In this document: positions 38,161 through 49,360 of the stretch, in pieces
Position numbering within the stretch: the first letter of the stretch is position 1
Layout of the letters: each line of letters starts with the position of its first letter
DNA from: Stomorhina lunata
Taxonomy: Eukaryota; Arthropoda; Insecta; Diptera; Rhiniidae
Direction of reading: 5' to 3'
Assembly (NCBI GenBank): GCA_933228675.1
Contig: OW121744.1
Span: 96,119,008-96,183,007, forward strand
Length of the DNA stretch: 64,000 nucleotides
The notes under the pieces: model-generated
Told to the model about the DNA's origin: nothing
The model's database searches: none
Seen by the model: only the letters and a program-made list of their open reading frames with translations
Position numbers and translations under genes: made by a program

Positions 38161-38868
38161 TTGTTTTTAAAAATTCTTTCAAAATTTTCTGTTTAAATCT
38201 TTAAATTTTCGCTTATCATTTTCTTTAAATCGAATCTATTAAATAATTTTTTTGGTTAACAACTTTATGTAACTTGTTAGTTGTTTTGTGTGTGAAAATA
38301 GACAAATGTTTTCAAAAATTTTCCTTATATTCCTTTCAAATTTTATTTTCCTTTTTGCCTGAAGGCTCAGAAAAAAAAAACATTTTCGCTTGTATCGTTT
38401 TTTCTGCCTTTCACTAGAAATATCGATTAAATAACAAAATTATAATTCAGTTTTTTTTTTTTTTTGTTGGTATTCTTTTCATTTTTTGGCTCAATATGCA
38501 ATTGACATTGATTTTTAAAAGGATACCAAAGGCAATACAAACGGTTAGTAAAAATAATACAGAAAAAAAATCTGAAAACACATGCAATCATTTGGCATTC
38601 AAATGAATTTATTTTTTGTTAAACAAAATAAAATTTATTCAACAGACATGAATATATTTGAGTTAACTTTTTTGTTTGTTCTTGATTTCACCAATTATTT
38701 CCGAATTAAATAAGTTATTGAGCGTTTTTTCGTTATTTGTTATAATAAATTCAATGAAATAAATTTTGGTTTATAAAGAGTGAAAATCTAGTTAAATTTA
38801 AATTGTTTGAGATTTAGATAAGTTTTTGTTAACATATGTTTATTTAAATACAAGCAAAAAAACATGAT
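38161..38868. other. Spacer
   Basis: AT-rich with T runs; nothing recognised. Confidence 0.4.
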
Positions 38869-39000
38869 TTTTAATAGAAAACTGTTATACTGAAATAATT
38901 TTTTGTCTAAAACTGTTATACTCAAAATATTTTTTGTGGAAAACTGTTATGCTCAAAATATTTTTGGGAAAACTGTTACTATCGAACAATTTTCTATACA
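38869..39000 (+). repeat. Array F remnant
   Basis: About four degenerate units containing AAAACTGTTAT in the F orientation, the last copy of that orientation before the switch to G. Confidence 0.8.
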
Positions 39001-40095
39001 TATTTCCTATCAATTAGATAACAATGTTGCAACCAAATTGCTAGAACATGATAAGGAATTTTTTTCAATTTTCTAGCAGCAGCAGATTTAAAACACAGTA
39101 ATTTTTTAGATGAAGCCTTTCTTATTATTGAGTGAGTGTGTTATAATATTGATGATACTTTCACACCAGCACTAGCAGCATCTTAAATCTTAAAAGATTC
39201 TTAAAAATTTGTAAATCTTTTTTTTTGTAATAATACCCAAAAGAAAACAATAACCCAAAATAAAAGATAAATGAGGCAATCATGCCACATACTTAAATCA
39301 TCTTCATATATACTTACATATAGACATTCGAACATTACAACTTACAACCTAGAACACACTTGATGTTGGCTGTTATAATGACCGTTGGGTATCCATTACA
39401 ACAAACATGTAAGAAAGTAACAAACAATTCATTTTAAAAAAGATACAATTTCAAGACCTGAAATATCTTTTATACTTTTCTCAAGATCGAGTAAGAGAAA
39501 AAAAAAAAACGATTTAATGGAAAAACAATAAAAGGGTTCAACTCATGTGCCTCAATATTTTTAACACATCATTACCTAGATAATGGTTAACAAAAATTAT
39601 TTTTTTCTTCAAAAACAGTTTTTTTTATATAACAATAAATTCTAGCCTCTAGTTACTTTGGCGTAAAAACTTCAAAAGATTTCTTGTTATTCTTTTACAA
39701 TTTTTTTTTTCATGAACAATGAAAAACCTTTAATTAATTGTTAACAGTACCCCCAAGTACATTTGGCTACCGATGTGGGGTTAAGGCTGTTTTTTCTAGC
39801 TTGAAATGACAAAAATATATGAAGAATTTTGAATCATTTTCTTTTTAGAAGATTTCTGCCCCCAAAACAAATTAGAGAGTAATCAATTATGTTTTTCGAA
39901 CATCATTAGTAATATTAAACCTTTAAATGAAATTAATATAAAATGCATTAGAGCGATAGAAGATAAACGAGTTGTAATTCTGGCGTTTCAATTCTGTAGT
40001 AAAATTAAGGCAAAACAGTTCAAAAGAGCCTAAAAAGGTCTACCCAACAATATTAAAAATTTCTCGTAAATTCTTATCAACAATTTTTTATGGCG
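39001..40095. other. Spacer at the F/G orientation switch
   Basis: AT-rich; no gene, RNA or mobile element recognised. Confidence 0.4.
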
Positions 40096-41835
40096 GAAAT
40101 TTATTCTTTTATAACAGTTTTCTATAGAAAATTTTACGTTTATTAGAATTTTCTATAGAAAATCATTCCTTTTTCGCAGTTTTATATAGAAAACTCTTCG
40201 TTTATAACAGTTTTCTATGAAAAATTTCTCGTTTGTAACGGTTTTATATTAAAAATTTATCATTTATAACAGTTTTCTATAGAAAATTGTTCGTTTATAA
40301 CAGTTTTCTATAGAAAATTGTTCATTTATAAAAGTTTTCTATAGAAAATTGTTCGTTTATAACAGTTTTCTATAGAAAATTGTTCGATAATAATAATTTT
40401 CTGCAGAAAAATGTCCAATTTGGTCAGACTTCTATAGAATATTGTTCGATTATAACAGTTTTCTGTAGAAAATTGTCCGATTATAACAGTTTTAATAAAA
40501 AGTACTTCAATTGTAATAATTTTCCATATAAAATTTTTTGTTTATAATAGTTTTCTATAGAAAATTGTTCGTTTATAACAGTTTTCTATAGAAAATTTTT
40601 CATTTATAACAGTTGCCTACAGAAAATTGTTCGTAGATAAAAGTTTTCTATAAAAAATTGTTCATTTATAACAGTTTTCTATATAGAATTGTTCCTTTAT
40701 AACAGTTTTCTATAGCAAATTGTTCGTTTATAACAGTTTTCAATAGAAAATTGTTCGATTATAACAGTTTTATATGGAAAATTGTTACTTATAATAGTTT
40801 TCTGTAGAAAATTGTTCTATAATAATAGTATTTTGTGGAAAAATGCTCTAGTATAACAGTTTTCTATAGGAAATTGTTCAATTATAACAGTTTTCTATAG
40901 CAAATTATTCAATTATAACAGTTTTATATAAAAAATTGTTCGATTACAACAGTTTTCTAAAGATAATTGTTCTATTATAACAGTTTTCTCTGCAAAATAG
41001 TTCGGTTATAACAGTTTTCTATAGAAAATTGTTAGATTATAACAATTTTCTATAGAAAATTGTTCGGTTATAACAGTTTTCTATAGAAAATTGTTCGATT
41101 ATAACAGTTTTCTATAGAAAATTGTTTTATTACAACAGTTTCTAAAGAAAATTGTAGGATTATAACACTTTTCTATAGAAAATTGTTCAATTATAACAGT
41201 TTTCTACAAAATATTTTTCGACTATAACAGTTTTCTATAGAAAATTATTCGATTATAACAGTTTTCTATACAAAATAGTTCGGTTATAACAGTTTTCTAA
41301 AGAAAGTTGTTCGATAATAACAGTTTTCTATAAAAAATTGTTCGGTAATAGCAGTTTTCTATAGAAAATTGTTTTATTATAATAGATTTCTATAAAAATT
41401 TGTCCGATTATAACAGTTTTCTATAGAAAATTGTTCGAGTATACCAGTTTTCTATATCAAATTGTTCGATTATAACAGTTTTATATACAAAATTGTTTTA
41501 TTACAACAATTTTCTATAAAAAAATTGATCGATTATAACAGTATTCTATTGAAAATTGTTCGATTATAAAATTTTTCTACTGAAAATTGTTAAACTATAA
41601 TACTTTTCTTTAGGCAATTTTAAATTATAACAGTTTTCCATAGATAATGCTACGACTAAACAGTTTTTGATCAAAACAAATCAATTATAACAGTTTTATA
41701 TAGAAAATCTTTCAATTATTAGAGTTTTATACACAAAATTTATCAAGTCTTTATATTCTAAAAATTTTGATGAACATTTTTTAAGTATGACAGTTTTTAT
41801 AGAATTTTTTGTTCTGTATACCAGTTTTCTATTAA
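40096..41835 (-). repeat. Array G: 31-bp repeat, inverse of array F
   Basis: Around 55 units joining ATAACAGTTTTCTATAG to AAAATTGTTCGATT, the reverse complement of the F unit and similarly diverged. Confidence 0.93.
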
Positions 41836-43010
41836 ATTATTCTTTCCTAGCTCTTAAATATTTCAAAAATTTCTTTAATATCTTTTTTCTTCTAAAACTA
41901 TTCCATTCATTTAAATTTGTCATAACAGAATGATAAAGATAGAAAGAAAAAAAAATAACTAAATATCAGAAACTGCAAAATTGAATTGTGTCAGTTGGGG
42001 CTGTCATAATTCAATTTTATTTTATCTTCCTGCCACGAACGATGACGATAAACTTTTAAACCACAATTGCAAAACCACTTTGTTTACAACTTTAAGATGT
42101 TTTTTGTTTTTGTTGTTATTCATATACTACAAATACAACTTATAACTATTCGTATACAAGTACTTTTCTCATCATCGACAACCACACATTTGGAGCAAAA
42201 CGAGTGTATCCATCACCTTTAGACAAAACACATAAACAGCTTTTAGTAAATACTGTTAATAATACAAAATATGATAATGATGATCACAGCCAAGATGATT
42301 ATGATGTTGCAAATTGTAGTGGCAATAGCAAAATAGTTGCCAAAGCCAATGAGGAGAAAAAAAAAACGCTAAGAACCGCAAATGAAACTAAAAACTTCTT
42401 CGGGGAACGCATGTGAAAATAGTTATGAAGTTCAGCAACAAACAAAAAAAATAATATTTTATACAAAGATACTTCAGAAATACCACAACAAAATACTTAT
42501 GACATTATGATGAGGCCACAATATCCAAGAAGACTACGACGAAGATGACGATAACATGCCACTCAAAATTGATAATGATGATGAGTTTGGATGAGCAGCA
42601 GAGGCAGCAGCGGAATGATGAATATACTGTAAATATGTTTAACAAGACCGACCAAATTTCAAGTATAACTTTTTTATTAGAAATTGTATAGAAAGACAAG
42701 TCAATGATACACCACATACGAGTACTACTTAAATATGAAACTTGTTTTCCTGGTCTAGGAAAACTATTTTTTTGATAGAAACACTTAAACAAAAACAATG
42801 GCTGGCGTTAAGCGTATAAAATAATCCATCATTTTGAAGAGCAAGCACTTCTATTGTAAGGAACAGATACTCCACAACGAATCAAATTCGTATCATAGTA
42901 GAACATAAGTTGTTAAGAGTCAAGATATTTTAGCGAAATGCAACTGCTATTAAATCAGTTCAGGACTTTAATCATTTTGGTAGAGTGTTGCTAATATTTT
43001 TCAAAAATAT
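41836..43010. other. Spacer with acidic, GAT-rich open frames
   Basis: From 42096 to 42416 a plus frame is open without any ATG ahead of its Asp/Asn-rich part (about residues 60-70 of the open stretch). Another frame covers about 42515-42690 and includes a Gln-rich run over GAGCAGCAGAGGCAGCAGC. The local base composition is less AT-rich than the surroundings. Trinucleotide-rich non-coding DNA explains this equally well, and no good acceptor was found. Confidence 0.3.
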
Positions 43011-43625
43011 TCGAAAATAATAGTTTTCTATAGAAAATTAATCCATTATAACAGTTTTCTATAGAAAATTAATACATTATAACAGTTTTCTATAGAAAAT
43101 TAATCCATTATAACAGTTTTCAATAGAAAATAGTTCAATTATAATAGTTTTCTATAGAAAATTTTTCTATTATAACAGTTTTCTAACGAAAATATTTCGA
43201 TTATAACAGTTTTCTGTAGAAACTTTATCGATTATAACAGTTCTTTATAGAAAATTTTTCTATTATAACAGTTTTCTAAAAAAAATTTTATGAATATAAT
43301 AGATTTCTATAAAAAAAATTTCATATTATAACAATTTTCTATAAAAAATTTTTTGATTATAACAGTTTTCATTCGATAATTTTTCGATTATAACAGTTTT
43401 CTATAGAAAATTTTTCGATTATAACAGTTTTCTATAGAAAATTTTTAGAATATAACAGTTTTCTGTAGGAAATTTTTCGAAAATAATAGTTTCCTATAGA
43501 AAATTTTTTGATTATAACAGTTTTATATAGAAAATTTTTCGAATATAACAGTTTCTATAGCAATTTTTTTATCATAACAGTTTTTTTATAGAAAATTTTT
43601 CGATTATAAAAGTTTTCTTTTACTT
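43011..43625 (-). repeat. Array H1: G-type repeat
   Basis: Continues the ATAACAGTTTTCTATAG unit in the G orientation, with the spacer drifting to AAAATTTTTCGATT. It grades into H2. Confidence 0.9.
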
Positions 43626-45060
43626 ATTAAATTAAAAATTTTCTATAGAAAATTTTTATATTAAAAATGTTTCTATAGAAAATTTTTATATTAAAAATGT
43701 TTCTATTATTAAAAATTTTCTATAGAAAATTTTTCGATTTATAAAAAGTTTTCGATTTATAAATATTTTCTACAGAAAATTTTTCGACTTATAAAAATTT
43801 TCTATAGAAAATTTTAGATTTTTAAAACTTTTCTATAGAAAATTCTTCGATTTATAAAACTTTTCTATAGAAAATTTTTCGATTTTTAAAAATTTTCTAT
43901 AGACAATTTTTCGATTTTTAAAAATTTTCTATAGAAAATTTTTCGATTTTTAAAAATTTTCTATAGAAAATTTTTTGATTTTTAAAAATTTTCTATAGAA
44001 AATTTTTCGATTTTTAAAAATTTTCTATAGAAAATTTTTCGATTTATAAAAATTTTCGATAGAAAATTTTTCGATTTATAAAAAATTTTCGTTAGAAAAT
44101 TTTTCGATTTATAAAAAATTTTCGATAGAAAATTTTTCGATTTATAAAAATTTTCTATAGAAAATATTTCGATTTATAAAAATTTTCTATAGAAAATTTT
44201 TCAATCTATACAAATTTTCTATAGAAAATCTTTCGATTATTTGAACTTTTCTATAGAAAATTTTTCGATTTATAAAAATTTTCTATAGAAAATTTTTCGA
44301 TTTAGAAAAATTTTCTATAGAAAATTTTTCGATTTAGAAAAATTTTCTATAGAAAATTTTTCGATTTAGAAAAATTTTCTATACAAAATTTTTCGATTTA
44401 GAAAAATTTTCTATACAAAATTTTTCGATTTAGAAAAATTTTCTATAGAAAATTTTTCGATTTAGAAAAATTTTCTATAGAAAATTTTTCGATTTAGAAA
44501 ATTTCTATAGAAAATTTTTCGATTTAGAAAAATTTTCTATAGAAAATTTTTCGATTTAGAAAAATTTTCTATAGAAAATTTTTCGATTTAGAAAATTTTT
44601 CGATTTAGAAAAATTTTCTATAGAAAATTTTTCGATGTAGAAAAATTTTCTATAGAAAATTTTTCGATTTAGAAAAATTTTCTTTAGAAAATTTTTCGAT
44701 TATTAAAAATTTTCTTTAGAAAATTTTTCGATTTATAAAAATTTTCTTTAGAAAATTTTTCGATTTATAAAAATTTTCTTTAGAAAATTTTTCGATTATT
44801 AAAACTTTTCTTTAGAAAAATTTTCGATTATTAAAAATTTTCTTTAGAAAATTTTTCGATTATTAAAAATTTTCTTTAGAAAATTTTTCGATTGTTAAAA
44901 ATTTTCTTTAGAAAATTTTTCGATTATTAAAAATTTTCTTTAGAAAATTTTTTGATTGTTAAAAATTTTCTTTAGAAAATTTTTCGATTATTAAAAATTT
45001 TCTTTAGAAAATTTTTCGATTATTAAACATTTTCTTTAGGAATAATCAAAAAATTTTCTA
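43626..45060 (-). repeat. Array H2: 31/32-bp repeat, staged variants
   Basis: The unit is AAAATTTTCTATAGAAAATT plus a TTTCGATT spacer. The spacer changes in order along the array: TTTATAAA or TTTTTAAA (to about 44270), TTTAGAAA (about 44290-44690), then TTATTAAA with CTTTAG replacing CTATAG (44690-45045). The last change destroys the core palindrome in a whole block. Confidence 0.92.
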
Positions 45061-46240
45061 GTGAATATATCTTGAAATCGAAAAATTTTTTTATAACCGA
45101 AATATTTTCTTTCAAAAATCGCCAACTTTGCCTTACTAATTGCCAAACTATACCCCATTCATATGTAACAACCATCAGCCTCTGATGCCACAGTTCAGAT
45201 ATAATTGGAATGTTGAAATGTGCTCATCATTTTGATCTGCTAAGATACCATTTTTTTAGCCCAAGAGATGAATAATCTTGTTTTCCTCTAGCAGAAAATT
45301 TTATCCAGCAAATTTTCTGAGACTTTTAAATGAAAAGACGATATGAGTATGAAATGAAACCTAAACATTGTTTCAATACATTTTGTATTTATTCCCTCAT
45401 AAAACAAAAATAAAGAAAAAAGTGAAGTTTGAGAACAAAGTATAGTTTTGGTGGTATATTAGCTCACAAACTGGAAGTGCTAAAGTTTAGTAAAGTTATA
45501 AGCCACTGTTATTTAAGTGAATGATTGTTTCAATTCGCCTGTCTGTCCGTCTGCCGACTAGTCATCCATCCATCCATCCATCCATCCATCTTGCTATCTA
45601 TCTATATATGTCTACCTATCAGTCAGTTTCTTGGATCTTAAGAATTATTTTGCGAAAAACCGCAACAAAAAAAAACTAAAATAGAAAATAATGTACGAAA
45701 ACGAAATGCTTAAACTATAAGCTGGCGTAATTTCATCATTATCTTCAACACCGTCATAGTCTTGATTTTAAATTTAAAGGCTTTAAACAAGAGATCTAAA
45801 GCTATTTTAGCTTTATTTTGTAAGTTGTCAGAGGCTTTTAATGTAGATGATATTTGCGGTTAACAGCAAACAAATACATATGAATTTTGTGTAAGTTTCG
45901 CAATTTTTCTATATAATCGCATGATTTTTTTTTTGTTTTTGTTGTCTATATATTAAAAATCAAAGGAGTCAAGGTGAACCAAATGATTCTCACGTACATG
46001 GACGTGACACTGATTTGATGGAGCGTTAATTATTTTTATTCAACCAACATTGTTGTCTAAGGTTCACTTTGGGTTTTCTCCTTTAAAGAGAAAAATGTTT
46101 TAACCACCAGAATCTGAAATAAGGGATAAAGCGATATTTGGATATTTAAAGAAAGATTAAAGCAGACATGATTAGTACATAGTACAGATACTAGCGCCCT
46201 TATAGACTATCAAGTCGAAAGAATGCCATACATAAAATTA
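45061..46240. other. Spacer
   Basis: Nothing recognised except the microsatellite at 45563-45590 and a preceding GTCTGTCCGTCTGCCG tract, which may be a decayed mini-me-type end. Confidence 0.4.
45563..45590. repeat. (CATC)7 microsatellite
   Basis: Seven perfect CATC units preceded by a degenerate GTCY-type run. Confidence 0.95.
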
Positions 46241-46510
46241 AACCACAATTTTGCTATAGATTTTTTACAGGAAAATTTAACAAGCGACAATTTTCAATAG
46301 AAAATTTTATCGAGCGACAATTTTTTTTTTATAAAAAAGTTTAACAAGAGACAATTTTTCTATAGAAAAATTATACGACCGACAATTTTCTATGGAAAAA
46401 TTAAGCGAGCTAATATTTTTCTATAGAAGAATGTAACGAGCGACAATTTTGCTATAGAAAAATTTAACAACCTAAAATTTTTACATAGAAAAATGTAGTC
46501 GAAAACGACA
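46241..46510. repeat. Bordering repeat of array I
   Basis: About eight units joining CAATTTTTCTATAGAAAAA to TTTAACGAGCGA, with a period near 30. Related degenerate units, with 'aacaagcgaa', lie beyond array J at about 51900-52010. Confidence 0.8.
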
Positions 46511-48195
46511 ATAGTCTAAAACTACTACAGTCTATAGAAAAAAATACGACCATAATATTTGTATAGTCGAAACGACTATAGTCTATAGTCAAAAACGACT
46601 AAAGTCGCAAACGACTATGTATACCCTATAACCGAAATCGACTATAGTCTAAAGTGGAAAATAACTATAGTCTATAGTAAAAATGACTGAAAAAAACGAT
46701 AGTCTTTACTCGAAAATTATTATAGTCTATAGTCGAAAACGACTATAAATTATAGTCGGAAACGACTATAGTCATTTGTCGAAAACAACTTTAGCTTACA
46801 GCCGTACACGAATATAGTCTACAGTCGAAAACGACTATAGTCTATAGGCGAAAATGACCATAGTCTATAGTCGAAAACGTCTACAGTCGATAATTTATAT
46901 ATTTAAAAATAATTATAGTTTATAGTCAAATACGACCATAGTTTATAGTCAAAAACGACTATATACCATAGTCGAAAAAAACTTTAAACTGTAGTCGAAA
47001 ACGACTATAGTCTATACTCGAAAACGACTATAGTCTATAATCAAAAACAACTATAGTCTACTGTCGGAAACGTCTACAATCAAAAATGACTATAGTCTTT
47101 AGTCGAAAAAGACTATAGTCTATAGTCGAGTATGACTATAGTCAAAAACGGCTATATTCTAAAGTCACAAAGGACAACAGTCTATAATCGAAAACGGCTA
47201 TAACCTATAGTTATATACGTCTAGTCAAAAACGTCTGCAGTCGAAATCGTCTATAGTCTGTAGTCGAAAACTACTATAGTTTATAGTTGAAAACGACTAT
47301 AATTTAAAATCGAATACGACTGTAGTTTATAGTCGAATACGACTATAGTTTATAGCTGTATGCGACTATAGTTAATAGTCGAATACGACTATAGTTTATA
47401 GTCGAAAACGACTATATACTTCATGGTCGAAAACGCCTATAAACTGTAGTCGAAAACGACTATAATCTAAAGTCGAAAACGACTATAATCTAAAGTTGAA
47501 AACGACTATAATCTATAGTCGAAAACGACTATAGTCTATAATCAAAAATGACTATAGCCTACAGTGGAAAACGTCTACAATCAAATCCGACTATAGCCTA
47601 TAGTTGAAAACGACTGTAGTTTACACTCTAAAACGACTATAATCTATAGTTGAAAAAAACTATAGTCTTTAGTCAAAACGACTTTAGTCTATAGACGAAA
47701 ACGACTATAGTTTATAGTCGAATACGACTATAAACTATAGTCAAAAACGACTATAAACTTCAGTCAAAAACGACTATAAACTATAGTCAAAAACGACTAT
47801 AAACTATAGTCGAAAACGACTATAAACTATAGTCGAAAACGACTATAAACTATAGTTGAAAATGACTATAGTATGTAGATAAAAACTACCATAGTCTATG
47901 GTTAAAAACGACTATAGTCCATAGTCGAAAATGACTATAGTCTATAATCGAGACCAACTATAGTCTATAGTCTAAAACGACTATAGTCCATAGTCGAAAA
48001 CAACTATTGTCTATCGTTAAAAGCGACTAGTGACTGAGTATGGCTGGTCTATAGCGAAAACGACTATAGTCTATTGTCGTAAACGAAAATAGTCTATTGT
48101 CGGAAACGACTATAGTGTGCAGTCGGAAAATACTATAGTCTATAGTCGAAAACGGCTATAGTCTTTAGTCGAAAACAACTATATATAGTCTGCAT
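46511..48195 (+). repeat. Array I: 23-bp repeat
   Basis: A diverged array of a 23-bp unit joining GACTATAGTCTATAG to TCGAAAAC. It shares the CTATAG hexamer with the 31-bp families but has a different period. Overlapping palindromes cover the whole unit. It is the inverse of array J, apart from one diagnostic base. Confidence 0.93.
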
Positions 48196-49360
48196 ATAAA
48201 CATTTCAGGCGATATTTAACTTAAAAGTCGACTTAACTATAGCATACTTTTAGGGTTATGGCATATTTCCGGTATAACACTTCAGACTAACTTTAAAGTT
48301 TGAACGACTTTCCTTTAAACATTGTTTTTGATTGTTATTCTGGCACTTAAATTTTCATAAATTGAGTATGTGACAAACAAAAAAACATAGAACTCATATG
48401 TACAAACAAACGTTCGATGTACTCATGTATATGATTAGATCTTTATAACAAATATCAACATTATGTCTATAAAAACTTAGATACAAAACTAAACACAGGC
48501 AAACGCTCTAGAGCACAAACACATACAAAAGAGATGGACTCAACGATTAATTGTATTCTTTGGATATTGTGGCATCAAACCAGGATGTATTATTTAGGGA
48601 GTGTAATGCAAAACGGTGAAGCTGCATCCATTAAAATTTGTCACCCGCGGCTAAGCTAAATGTCAATTGGGTTTTAAGCTACATTAATTTAAACATACGC
48701 ACAGGATACCAATTTAAATACATATACATACACATTTGCTAACACTAATACAAGTAAAGACAGACATTTAGCCATATTGAACATTAAAGTATGAATGTAT
48801 TCTTTAATGCCCTAACAACAATTTGACACGTTCGACACAACTAATGATGGGAATCAATGGTCATTCATAAAAATTGTCGCCTGGGTTTTTTTCTCTTTCA
48901 TTTAGAAACGGTACCATCCAGACTCCATATAGCGCTAGAGCCGCCTGAGCGAATACCAACCACGATGCGAAAATTTAAGACCATCAAATAATGATTTTAG
49001 CTTTTTTCCTTTTTGTTAGAGAACAATACAAACAAAAAAAAAATGTTGTGTTGTTATAAATTACCATTGTTCAAATGCACGTTTGATAATGGTTATATTA
49101 GATACGACTCGATATTAGAAAATGTTGGTGGTTGCATTTGTTGTATGATTGTGTAGTGTTGGTGGTGGCATTACTAATGTTGTTGGTAGTGTTGACTTAT
49201 TTAAAACAATTTCAATTTAATTCCCATTGACACCAATAAAAAGAAAATAAATAAAATTTTATGAAAACTAAATTTGCTTCAATTGGTCTCATGCAGCTTT
49301 TTTGTACCTATAGATGTTGAAAGTGAATGCATGAGATGGGAAATGATTAGAAATTTTACA
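48196..49360. other. Spacer at the I/J switch, with possible regulatory sequence
   Basis: This spacer is less repetitive and less AT-rich than its surroundings. Bases 48590-48700 and 48780-49000 contain homeodomain-like cores (CCATTAAAA, ATTCATAAAA) and GC-richer segments. Motif matches this short are expected by chance, so a regulatory role is speculation. The island at 48898-48991 is listed separately. Confidence 0.35.
48898..48991. other. GC-richer island with open frames on both strands
   Basis: On the plus strand a polypyrimidine tract ends in CTCTTTCATTTAG at 48905, a textbook-like splice acceptor. A 27-codon frame follows (48908-48991), and another phase stays open for 13 codons. On the minus strand an ATG at 48984 opens a complete 28-codon frame ending at 48898, containing the run GIRSGGSSAIWSLDGTVSK. 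Its composition is wholly unlike neighbouring AT noise. It could be a terminal exon, a small peptide, or a conserved non-coding element with AGCGCT and GGTACC palindromes. I cannot identify it. Confidence 0.3.

Noticed and set aside
35598..41835. Arrays F and G as arms of one long-inverted-repeat transposon
   Set aside because: The arms are tandem arrays without defined ends or target duplications, and several unrelated array families show the same paired layout.
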